50,996 nucleotides of DNA, from contig JAYTOY010000013.1 in assembly GCA_043747555.1 (NCBI GenBank), forward strand, positions 1-50,996. The letters run 5' to 3'. Below the pieces are notes generated by a model, which saw only the letters and a program-made list of their open reading frames with translations, ran no database searches and was not told the origin of the DNA. Positions 24,902 to 32,436 of this stretch are shown piece after piece; the first letter of the stretch is position 1; every line of letters begins with the position of its first letter. The stretch is from JAYWDA01 sp043747555. Its GTDB lineage: Bacteria; Bdellovibrionota; Bdellovibrionia; Bdellovibrionales; Bdellovibrionaceae. The position numbers were made by a program, and so were the translations under genes.

Positions 24902-25729
24902 TTATTTCCAGATGCCGCGCAGAGGTGCAGCTGTCGAATCTTTGCGGCCCATATTGCCAAGGCTAAAAATATCTTCAACCATTTTCAAAATATTATAATG
25001 GGTCACTTGATCGCTGTTAATGCTTCCAGGTTTGACCATAGGGCCATAAAAAGCCGTATAGACATGATTGTTAAGATAACTTTCGCTTTCATCAAAGGTT
25101 AAAATGAACAGGGTATTAGTTATAAAATCAGGATTCTGCAACAGACCCTGAAAAGTCTTTGTCAGCCAGCGGTCGGCAAAACCTGAATTCGTATCGTGAC
25201 CGTCATTATCCATATTTGGAACATACAAAGCGTAGTGGGGAAGATTTTTATTTTTAATATCTTCCGTCAATCGACTGGCATTGACGATATGGGAATTGCA
25301 ACGAGCTTTATCATTTTGAATATTTTTAAAGCTTAAAAAAGGTAAATGTTTGCGAACATATTTTTTATTTTTAGCCCCAAGGAAGCAGTTCTCAGGATAG
25401 TCTTCGGCGTACACTTTCCATGTTAATCCCTTGGCCTCTAATAAATCACCCAAGTGATTTATATCATAATCAACATTTCGATCGTGCCTTAGGCCAAAGC
25501 TATCGCCGGCTGCCATCGCAATGTAATTTCCTTGCGAAGGATGAATAACGCCGTTCATATTTGTTAAAAGGGCGCCCTGCCTTGCCAGTCCACCCATAAA
25601 AGGTTGTTTCAACGCCGTTGGATAATCGGTATTTTCCATCACAACCATGAAAACATGGTCAATGGGACCAGATTGAGCATAAGCCGATAGTGAAAGAAGT
25701 GTTGCAAACATCAGGGCCATTAGTTTCAT
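24902..25729 (-). CDS. Secreted phosphoesterase (acid phosphatase / phospholipase C family)
   Basis: A 275-residue exported enzyme of the PF04185 type with a signal peptide cleaved near AYA. The mature N-terminus IDHVFMVVMENTDY carries the family's metal-binding Glu-Asn motif; NGVIHPSQGNYIAMAAG, VPNMDNDGHDTNSG and ILTFDESES complete the metal and substrate site. Members hydrolyse phosphomonoesters or phospholipids; the small size fits AcpA-like acid phosphatases. It sits 27 bases after the coiled-coil/Hsp20 gene and 39 before the thioredoxin gene, all on the minus strand. Confidence 0.9.
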   Translation of the reverse strand: MKLMALMFATLLSLSAYAQSGPIDHVFMVVMENTDYPTALKQPFMGGLARQGALLTNMNGVIHPSQGNYIAMAAGDSFGLRHDRNVDYDINHLGDLLEAKGLTWKVYAEDYPENCFLGAKNKKYVRKHLPFLSFKNIQNDKARCNSHIVNASRLTEDIKNKNLPHYALYVPNMDNDGHDTNSGFADRWLTKTFQGLLQNPDFITNTLFILTFDESESYLNNHVYTAFYGPMVKPGSINSDQVTHYNILKMVEDIFSLGNMGRKDSTAAPLRGIWK

Positions 25730-25756
25730 GGGTTCTCCGGGACAAGGATAGGGGTT

Positions 25757-27034
25757 TTAAGCTTTTCGATTGATATTAAGGATTTTAGGAACGGTGATAA
25801 TCATGTAATCGCCATCTCGCTGGCGGGTCATACCCTTGGTTGCGACTGGTTTTTCAAAATTAAAGTCCTCACGAAAAGATTGATAGGTGGCGGTCGCCAC
25901 TTTTTTATCATCTGTTTCAAATTGATCTTTAAAGGCGCGTTTGCCTTCAACGGTCGCTTTGTCTTTTTGAACAGTGATTTTAACAGCATCTTTTTCATGG
26001 GCGGGGACATAAGCTCGGATGACATAAGAATTTTCGTTTTCTTGAATTTGACTGCCGCGATCTTGAACTTTATAAAAAGGATCTTTCTCTTTACCACTGT
26101 ATTTTGTCGTTTCGGTCAGGAATTCCTTTTTTTGCTCGTTCATCTCTTTGACATAATTATTGGACTGGATGGCTAACGTCGTGCGATTCGCATTATCGTT
26201 ACTAGAGTATTTTGATTTAAAATGCTGACCTTGGCTCTTTAACTGATCGTCGTAAGCGTTCTTATTATTTTCTAATTTAGCGTTGTAGTCCTCTTGCAGC
26301 CTTGTTTCTTTTGACATCCACTGCTCTTGTTGACGCTGAAATTGTTTTTCATAGTCTTTATCCAATCGTACTTTACGATTTTCCTGAGTTTTTGTTTCGT
26401 CATAGATAGCTTGTTGCCCTCTGTTTTGAAGCTGAGTGACATCTTTTTGGTTATTTTCACGGACGGCTTCTTTTTTCATCGAGCCGGTGGCAAGTTCGCG
26501 TTGAATGGCTTCGTCGCTTTGTTGATTGATTTCAGCAATTCGATTTTTGGTAGAGGTATCAAGATTTTCAATTTGTTTATTGTAACGTTCTTGCGCCAAG
26601 CGAATTTCATTGTTGGAACGATTTCTGACTTCTTCAACTTTTTTGCCGCTGAAGGCTTCCGTTTCATTGACTTTTTTTTGTGTGTCAGCGCGGACTCGGT
26701 CGACAATGCCTTGGCGACTTTCTTTAATTTGATCAATTTTATTTTTGTAACTGTCTTCAACAGCGCTGGTTTCTTTGAGGACTTTTTGCTGTAACTTTTG
26801 GCGATTTTCTTGGGCGTGTTCAAGTTCGGTGTTTTGTGTTTTTTTAATATGGTTCACAGAAGCTTGGCCTTGATCAAGGGTCGCTGCCTTTTTGCCAACA
26901 AAATCTTGTTTTATTTGTTGAATTTCGCCGTCTTGTTCAGTGACTAATTTTTTACGCTTTCGCGCATGCTCGGATTGCAGTTCGGTTAAATCTTCTTGCT
27001 GTTGTTTTCGTTGAGCTAAAGCGATATCTGGCAC
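25757..27034 (-). CDS. Long coiled-coil protein with C-terminal Hsp20 domain
   Basis: A 425-residue protein without signal peptide, starting at GTG with GGAG eight bases upstream. Residues 1 to about 320 are almost entirely Glu/Lys/Gln/Asn-rich heptad-like coiled coil. Residues about 330-420 have the alpha-crystallin pattern: NSYVIRAYVPAHEKDAVKIT, KATVEGKR, TYQSFREDFNFEKPV and DGDYMIITVPK ending in the conserved Pro-Lys. A small heat-shock domain on a 300-residue rod is unusual. The architecture suggests a cytoplasmic scaffold or filament-associated chaperone; this is inference. It probably shares an operon with the preceding small gene. Confidence 0.85.
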   Translation of the reverse strand: MPDIALAQRKQQQEDLTELQSEHARKRKKLVTEQDGEIQQIKQDFVGKKAATLDQGQASVNHIKKTQNTELEHAQENRQKLQQKVLKETSAVEDSYKNKIDQIKESRQGIVDRVRADTQKKVNETEAFSGKKVEEVRNRSNNEIRLAQERYNKQIENLDTSTKNRIAEINQQSDEAIQRELATGSMKKEAVRENNQKDVTQLQNRGQQAIYDETKTQENRKVRLDKDYEKQFQRQQEQWMSKETRLQEDYNAKLENNKNAYDDQLKSQGQHFKSKYSSNDNANRTTLAIQSNNYVKEMNEQKKEFLTETTKYSGKEKDPFYKVQDRGSQIQENENSYVIRAYVPAHEKDAVKITVQKDKATVEGKRAFKDQFETDDKKVATATYQSFREDFNFEKPVATKGMTRQRDGDYMIITVPKILNINRKA

Positions 27035-27088
27035 GGCAGCGTCTCCACAAAGTCAGATTAACATGCTTTGTGGCGTGACTTATTGGGG

Positions 27089-27421
27089 TCAGCGCGGCCT
27101 TTGTAAAATCTGGTCCTGAGGCTGAGCCCCATCCGGACTTTGGGCCGGGGCCCTGGGGGATTTGCAATAGGACTGAAAATCGCCCGTGCGACCGTAACAT
27201 CGCCAGGTGTCGATATAAGAAATTTTCTCATTGGGATAAACAGGATAATATCTTCGATATTGTTCGGGATCCAAATTGCTTTCAAGCAGGCGAAAAACTT
27301 CGGGCTGGCCTGGACTTGCGGCGGGCTGACTAAACTTTAAAAGAAAAACACGGTACTCAGCTTTAGCAATAGTCCCTCGGCAGGAAATAATTAAAATTAA
27401 AAAAAGCCTCAAAATTTTCAA
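27089..27421 (-). CDS. Small secreted protein with paired cysteines
   Basis: A 110-residue protein starting at TTG, with AGAGG seven bases upstream. A signal peptide ends near AKA (residue 20). The mature part contains EYRVFLLKF and WRCYGRTGDFQSYCKSP, whose two cysteines could form a disulfide, then a Pro/Gln-rich tail. No family recognised. A well-matched sigma-28-like promoter lies immediately upstream, and the coiled-coil/Hsp20 gene starts 54 bases downstream. Confidence 0.75.
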   Translation of the reverse strand: MKILRLFLILIISCRGTIAKAEYRVFLLKFSQPAASPGQPEVFRLLESNLDPEQYRRYYPVYPNEKISYIDTWRCYGRTGDFQSYCKSPRAPAQSPDGAQPQDQILQRPR

Positions 27422-27440
27422 GCTTCAACCTCTTGAATTC

Positions 27441-27467
27441 TTATCGGCTTTTTTCAAACGCAAGTTA
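27441..27467 (-). promoter_or_regulatory. Sigma-28 (FliA)-like promoter
   Basis: On the minus strand TAAC (27467-27464), exactly 15 bases, then GCCGATAA (27448-27441). The -10 element is identical to the FliA consensus and the -35 matches three of four bases. It precedes the TTG at 27421 by about 20 bases. Confidence 0.6.
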
Positions 27468-27500
27468 AGTCACTTAATATTTAACAGCATTTAAGGGCGA

Positions 27501-28664
27501 TCATGGTGTGGTCAATGTCAGCGGATCGCTAATGGCTTTCCCTAAAGTGTCAGAAATACTGACGGCCTTCAGGGTATAAGTTGTTTGGGTCGTCAGGCCA
27601 GAGACTCGGACTTGATGTTGAGTCCGAAGAATATTATCTGACACTGTTAAAGTGGAGGCACCAGTGCTGACGTTCGTAATCATGACTTGATCCGTGGCAG
27701 GGATATCAGTGACCCAAGAAACAAAAACATCAGTGACCAAAGCTTCGCCCAAAGTGAATTGGCTAATCACTGGATTAACTCCGACAGTGCAGGGGTTATA
27801 ATTAGTCGTTTGCTTAAGATCAGCACCTACCACCCAAAAATTATTTGGTGCTAATACTTTCCAGCCTCTCGCTATTAATCCCGCATAAGGCGGTAAAGAA
27901 ACCGATCCGTTGTTGGGATCAAAGAAATAATTATTTCCTGATTTCCCACATTCGCTATCGCTTCCGGCATTGCTGCCAGCGGGAACTGGTCGCCACATCA
28001 AGACATTCGAAATATGATATCTGGGCCCTTGATAGTACGTCAGATCAACTTCTAATCTTGTTCGGCGAGTCATATTTACAACGTTCGAAGCGCAACCCAT
28101 ACGAGTCGGGTGGTCGCCATCGTTATTAATGTGGACGGACCAAGTTTCATCAGGGTTTTTAATTTTCATCACCGATCCGTCGTCTGAAAGAAGGGCAAAT
28201 TCGTAAGCACCTTCGGGATCATTTTCTGACAGCCGAACAGCTGTACTCATTTTCAAACCAAAGTATTCAATTAAAGTTTGGCCAGAGTCATTTTTAAGAA
28301 CGTCATTTGTTTGGCTTGAAAATCCTGTATCAAACATCCGAGTTGGAACGTTAACTTGTGAAAGGAAAATATCTTTGCCAGAAGCTTGGGTTAGATCGAC
28401 ATACTGTTGGGCTGTGTAATACCGAGGCATGCCTGCCATGCGATAGAATAGTTTTGTTCGAATTCCATTCAATGGGGTCGACGTTGTCGCCGTGCTGCCA
28501 AAAGGCTCACAGACCAATCTGTTTAACGGGAAGGCGTTCACATCAAAAGCTGTGAACGACACGCCAGGGCCAAGGTTGTCAGCGACAACGGCCTTCTGAT
28601 CTTCTAGCAGGCAACCACTGATAAGCATTCCAAGACTAGCAATTAAAAGCTGCCCTGTTTTCAT
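27501..28664 (-). CDS. Lipoprotein with PA14-like and fibronectin type III-like domains
   Basis: A 387-residue surface lipoprotein: signal peptide with lipobox ISGC (Cys18) and ribosome site CGGAGG. Residues about 125-240 resemble a PA14 beta-barrel (IEYFGLKMS, EGAYEFALLSDDGSVMKI), a fold often binding carbohydrates. The last 100 residues resemble a fibronectin type III domain (VFVSWVTDIPATDQVMI, HQVRVSGLTTQTTYTLKAVS). Likely a surface adhesin or glycan-binding protein; the ligand is unknown. Confidence 0.85.
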   Translation of the reverse strand: MKTGQLLIASLGMLISGCLLEDQKAVVADNLGPGVSFTAFDVNAFPLNRLVCEPFGSTATTSTPLNGIRTKLFYRMAGMPRYYTAQQYVDLTQASGKDIFLSQVNVPTRMFDTGFSSQTNDVLKNDSGQTLIEYFGLKMSTAVRLSENDPEGAYEFALLSDDGSVMKIKNPDETWSVHINNDGDHPTRMGCASNVVNMTRRTRLEVDLTYYQGPRYHISNVLMWRPVPAGSNAGSDSECGKSGNNYFFDPNNGSVSLPPYAGLIARGWKVLAPNNFWVVGADLKQTTNYNPCTVGVNPVISQFTLGEALVTDVFVSWVTDIPATDQVMITNVSTGASTLTVSDNILRTQHQVRVSGLTTQTTYTLKAVSISDTLGKAISDPLTLTTP

Positions 28665-28805
28665 TTGAAACCTCCGGTGACGTGAACTTAGTCAGGATAC
28701 TGGAGTTTTTCAGAGAAGAAGATTAAATAGCTGAAATCATTCTAGAATAAGACACCAAAAGTTCGACAATAAAAATGAATTTATCAAAATGGTATGAAAA
28801 TGGCG

Positions 28806-29123
28806 TCAGTGTGGAAATTCGTGAGTCGCTCGAACTGTATTTTCAACAATGTGAAAGTAAGCTCGCACCAGCATTTGGTAAGCTTCGGGATCCAGGCTTT
28901 TTAAGTAATCTATTTTTTCAATGTAGGTATTTTTAGCAATCAGGGCCGTCATGACATCTTGCACGCACTTCATTTTATTGAAGTCGTAAAAATCTTTGTC
29001 GTCTTTGACTTCTTTCAAGGCTTTGGCAATCGAATGATTTTCAAACAGGATATGCACGCCCATGGCGGAAAACGACAAAAGGGCTTCCATGCTTTCTAGG
29101 CTTTTTTCTTCAACCACTGCCAA
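28806..29123 (-). CDS. Small helical hypothetical protein
   Basis: A 105-residue protein starting at TTG, with AAGGAGG seven bases upstream. It is predicted mostly helical (LESMEALLSFSAMGVHILFE, HSIAKALKEVKDD, AYQMLVRAYFHIVENTV) with no signal peptide and no recognised family. Divergent from the duplicated-domain gene at 29238. Bases 28665-28805 hold no other feature that I could support. Confidence 0.7.
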   Translation of the reverse strand: MAVVEEKSLESMEALLSFSAMGVHILFENHSIAKALKEVKDDKDFYDFNKMKCVQDVMTALIAKNTYIEKIDYLKSLDPEAYQMLVRAYFHIVENTVRATHEFPH

Positions 29124-29237
29124 AACTCGCCTCCTTGCGTGTCCCTTCCTTCATGCTGAAGACATTTCGCTACGATATCAAGGGGAAGCTCAAGTTATTG
29201 ACTTGATTTGTCATTCGGAGTTAGCGAATATTAAGTG

Positions 29238-30101
29238 ATGGCTAAAGCGAAAGCGCGAACAAAAAAGAAAAAAATGAGCGAACGGAACGAAGAACTTATC
29301 GTCATTGATGAAAAGGCGGGCTTGATTTTTCAGACGACAGCCGAGCTATACAAGTACTTTGAAAGCGCTATCGAAATTTTAGAAAATGAATACGAAGCCC
29401 TGCGGAACTCCAGCGATTATTCAGAACAAGAGCAAACGGAATTTGAAGATCGCCTGGAAGATGTATTGGATCAGCCTGATGAGGTATGGTGTGATACGGC
29501 GGCCGTGAAAGATCTTTTGATCCATCATTTTGTTAAGACTTTTGAAGATCAAAAAGAAACTTTCCACTATGTCGCATCAGCTTATGTTTCGACCGATGAT
29601 GACACACCGACTTTTGTCTTGCAGCATTTTGCCTCAAAAGATCACGAACTTTTTAAAAATTTTCAACGTGGCGAGCTGATCTATGATCATCATTTTGCTG
29701 AAGCTCAGCCAGGGGCTATCGATGGCGATGCGCTGTCTGAAGGTGATCCTTTAGCTTTGGGCCTTTATATGGCCATGATGAAGGTCCGCTCAGATAAGGA
29801 TATCGAGCCTGATAAATTTCAGGACTTCTCAGCCCTGCGTGAGGAAACCATCGAAGCGGCTGACGAGATCTGGCGTAAAAACGATTTGGACGGCAACGTC
29901 TTAGTTTCTTTTATCAAAGAGTACCCCGAACATGAAGACATGAAGGACCTAGCCTATGTGGCGGTCACGCAAGAGGATCCAGAATCTAACGTTCATTCAC
30001 TTTTATTTTCATTTCCGACCACCGATAAGACATTATTAGATCGTTATCGTCAGGGAGAAAATTTGCAGGCCGATGAAATCGTCCAGGAATCTTCGCACTG
30101 A
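29238..30101 (+). CDS. Protein with two tandem copies of a PBECR-like domain
   Basis: A 287-residue soluble protein with a Lys-rich start (AKAKARTKKKKM). An acidic helical linker is followed by two related segments, about residues 75-150 and 205-280. Each has a D-E-(V/I)-W start, a helix with a VxxF/I core, a strand pair (YVASAYVSTDDDTPTFVLQ and LAYVAVTQEDPE) and an FxRGE or YRQGE end. The pattern loosely recalls PBECR nuclease-like domains, but no catalytic set could be assigned. Start ATG 29238, or GTG 29235 directly before it; no ribosome site at normal spacing. Confidence 0.75.
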   Translation: MAKAKARTKKKKMSERNEELIVIDEKAGLIFQTTAELYKYFESAIEILENEYEALRNSSDYSEQEQTEFEDRLEDVLDQPDEVWCDTAAVKDLLIHHFVKTFEDQKETFHYVASAYVSTDDDTPTFVLQHFASKDHELFKNFQRGELIYDHHFAEAQPGAIDGDALSEGDPLALGLYMAMMKVRSDKDIEPDKFQDFSALREETIEAADEIWRKNDLDGNVLVSFIKEYPEHEDMKDLAYVAVTQEDPESNVHSLLFSFPTTDKTLLDRYRQGENLQADEIVQESSH

Positions 30102-30123
30102 TTAAAGTGATCCTGGAGTTTCA

Positions 30124-30774
30124 ATGTCTATTGGCGCAAAAGTCCTATCGACTTTATTTTTAATTCTGTGTGGTGCCGTATCGTCTTCTTGTGGAGTTCT
30201 GCTCGGGCCCGGTAACGAGAATGATCTTGCAACAGAATCGCAGGCCTCATGCGGGTTTCTGCAAAATTCTTACGGCCAGCGAGTGTCTTGGAAACAAACA
30301 TCCCCCGTGCTTTTTTATTTTGATTCTAGATTCAGCGATGACGATGAAAGATCTTTTATTCACGCCGCACAAATTTGGGAAAATGTTGTGGGTCGACCTT
30401 TAGCTACTTTTCAAAGAATGAACGTCGGCCAGACTTGGCCACCAGGGTTGGACGGACGAAATACAATTTACTTTTTGATGGATTGGCCGGCAGGGCTTGC
30501 CAATCAACAGGCGGTCACAAGTCTGTACTGGAAAAAAAATCTACTACTTGATTCAGATATTAAAGTGAATGAAGCCTACTTTAGTTATTTTTTTAAAGAG
30601 CCTGATACCAGCCGAGTCCACTTCGAGAGTTTAATGATCCATGAAATAGGTCACGCCTTAGGTTTAATTCATAGCCGGGAAGCCCCTACGGTGATGTGGC
30701 CCTATTTACCCTTAGGAATCGTTCGAGATCAATTGTCAGTTAAAGACCAAGGAAATGTGAAATGCGAATATTAA
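30124..30774 (+). CDS. Metzincin/matrixin-like metalloprotease lipoprotein (paralogue 2)
   Basis: A 216-residue protein with GGAG five bases before the ATG. The lipobox-like VSSSC gives Cys23. The zinc motif HEIGHALGLIH (His173, Glu174, His177, His183) and Met-turn TVMW are intact. SCGFLQNSYGQRVSWK after the linker and the KCEY C-terminus mirror the protein encoded at 21118-21723, showing duplication. The stop overlaps the next gene by 13 bases. Likely a membrane-tethered zinc endopeptidase. Confidence 0.9.
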   Translation: MSIGAKVLSTLFLILCGAVSSSCGVLLGPGNENDLATESQASCGFLQNSYGQRVSWKQTSPVLFYFDSRFSDDDERSFIHAAQIWENVVGRPLATFQRMNVGQTWPPGLDGRNTIYFLMDWPAGLANQQAVTSLYWKKNLLLDSDIKVNEAYFSYFFKEPDTSRVHFESLMIHEIGHALGLIHSREAPTVMWPYLPLGIVRDQLSVKDQGNVKCEY

Positions 30775-31310
30775 AAAAGCGACCCTCTTTAAAAAATCAA
30801 TTGATATTTTTTTTGGCAACCTTCGTTGCAACCGTTGGAATCTATTGCTTGATAGCACCCAATGATTTATCGAACCGAAAGCCTGCGCAATTCGATACGG
30901 GATCTACGGGTTTAGGAAATTTAAAAGAATTTAAACAAAAAGTGATTAGCACCGTAAAAATTGAAAAGTTATCTAAAAGTCATGCGCAAATTAAAATAAA
31001 TTTGCCGGCGGAAGTTTGCCAGTATTTCCAACGTTTTGAGTTGACCTTAGAAGCAGAGGGGATCGCTCTTAATGGGGACCCGGTGCAAATTACGAAAGCT
31101 AAAACCTGCACTGATTTAGACACGGAAACTTTAGAAATAAGTTGGCAAATCAGTTTAAAGGATCAGCCCGCCTTGGTTGATGTCCAAGTAGAAACTTGGA
31201 ATATTAAATCCTTGGCTTTTGTTCCACAAAAAGATCAAAAACTTTTGCGCATTTCTGGTTATGAATTTATTTATGTTCTAGGGGCTCCAGCCAGCGTTCC
31301 GCTGAAATAA
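30762..31310 (+). CDS. Membrane-anchored protein of unknown function
   Basis: A 182-residue protein overlapping the metzincin gene by 13 bases and therefore coupled to it. A basic start (RILKKRPSLKNQ) and one hydrophobic segment at residues 13-32 anchor it; the rest is a beta-rich periplasmic domain with two cysteines (AEVCQYFQ, KTCTDLD). No family recognised. Being co-translated with a protease suggests a partner or inhibitor, which is speculation. Confidence 0.75.
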   Translation: MRILKKRPSLKNQLIFFLATFVATVGIYCLIAPNDLSNRKPAQFDTGSTGLGNLKEFKQKVISTVKIEKLSKSHAQIKINLPAEVCQYFQRFELTLEAEGIALNGDPVQITKAKTCTDLDTETLEISWQISLKDQPALVDVQVETWNIKSLAFVPQKDQKLLRISGYEFIYVLGAPASVPLK

Positions 31311-31325
31311 TAATTTAGCCTTACT

Positions 31326-32084
31326 TTATATTTGGTTGAGGGGATTGCAAAGCTCACTGGCTTTGGCCGTGAATATTGAATCTGTCCAGGTTGAGTACGC
31401 CGCCGATAAGAACGGGTGCAGATTAGAAAGAATTTTTGGATGTGATGCCGAATAAGTTCTTGGATCAGCTTCAAAAACAGGCATCAAAGCATCGATTCGA
31501 TTATCAGCAACACCAGTACTAGATTTATGATAACCAATCGTTAAGGCATCATAAGTTCCTGAAGGATCGTTAATATAAACTAAAAGTCTGACTTTTTGAA
31601 AGAACGCTGCGGGTGTCGTTGCGCCAAGGCTTGTTGCCAGAGTCGCTACAGTATTCCAACTTAACGTTGTCATGTTTGCGGTTAACTCTCGCCCTGTTTG
31701 AATATCAACGACTTTAAAACTTAAAGCTTGATTGAAAGTCGTCGGTAATCCACTGGCGTCTGCATACCATTTAAAAAGTGAAAAATAATGGGTGTTATCA
31801 GAAAACGTGTTTGGCACATTCGTCAGTTTAACATGCAGATAATTAAGGTCGACTCCGCCTGTAGAATTTAAATAAGCGCCAACGTTAGCCACCATCGATC
31901 GCGCGGCATCCGAAGCTTGATTGCAATAAGCTAACGGCTTTGCAGAAGCAATCAAAGCACGGCTGGATTCCTCAGTGGAGCCCGGAATAGATTTAGAAGC
32001 ACCACAGCTCATCAGAAAACTGGCAGAGATAACAAGAGGGAAAAAACCGGTCATCATTTTTTGGATCGGGCGATATGTTTTCAT
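31326..32084 (-). CDS. Putative lipoprotein
   Basis: A 252-residue protein read from the ATG at 32084, where a signal peptide begins (KTYRPIQKMMTGFFPLVISA) and ends in a lipobox LMSC near residue 27; the frame extends upstream to 32168 without a signal sequence. The mature part is beta-rich (VDLNYLHVKLTNVP, FKVVDIQTGRELTANM, VRLLVYINDPSG) without a recognised domain. Tail-to-tail with the preceding gene over 15 bases. Function unknown. Confidence 0.75.
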   Translation of the reverse strand: MKTYRPIQKMMTGFFPLVISASFLMSCGASKSIPGSTEESSRALIASAKPLAYCNQASDAARSMVANVGAYLNSTGGVDLNYLHVKLTNVPNTFSDNTHYFSLFKWYADASGLPTTFNQALSFKVVDIQTGRELTANMTTLSWNTVATLATSLGATTPAAFFQKVRLLVYINDPSGTYDALTIGYHKSSTGVADNRIDALMPVFEADPRTYSASHPKILSNLHPFLSAAYSTWTDSIFTAKASELCNPLNQI

Positions 32085-32214
32085 ACCTTTGATGAGTGCA
32101 AAGCAGAGTCCATGTCTCAGGTTGGAATGCCCTGAATTACCTAGGTAATTCAAGACTTTGTAAGCCAATCAATTCCCTTAATGAGTCAGTCCTAGAGTGA
32201 TACGGCTAAAGACT

Positions 32215-32436
32215 ATGCAACTCACAGAAATCGCTGGTCAGTTAACTCTCAAAATTCAAACTTTTAATAAGGAATCGGCTGAAATATTTCGGGTTTTGAG
32301 AAAGATCGTACCCGCTACGGTGGTGAATGCCAACTTGGCCACCTCAGGAAATCAGCAGCTCGTGCAGACGTTGAATTGTCTCGGGGCCATGGGCTTCTTT
32401 CACGAGGAAGCAGATATTGTGTTTGCTGGCGCCTAA
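32215..32436 (+). CDS. Doubtful small ORF overlapping the lysC 3' end
   Basis: The 73-codon frame begins QLTEIAGQLTLKIQTFN and reads like an ordinary helical protein until it runs 93 bases antisense into lysC. No ribosome site is visible. It is the only content I see in the 259-base gap 32085-32343. It may be noise or a gene remnant. Confidence 0.2.
   Translation: MQLTEIAGQLTLKIQTFNKESAEIFRVLRKIVPATVVNANLATSGNQQLVQTLNCLGAMGFFHEEADIVFAGA

Noticed and set aside
26327..26794. Long hydrophobic frame opposite the coiled-coil/Hsp20 gene
   Set aside because: It is the antisense of Glu/Lys/Gln-rich codons, which always read as Phe/Leu/Ile-rich; no ribosome site. A shadow.
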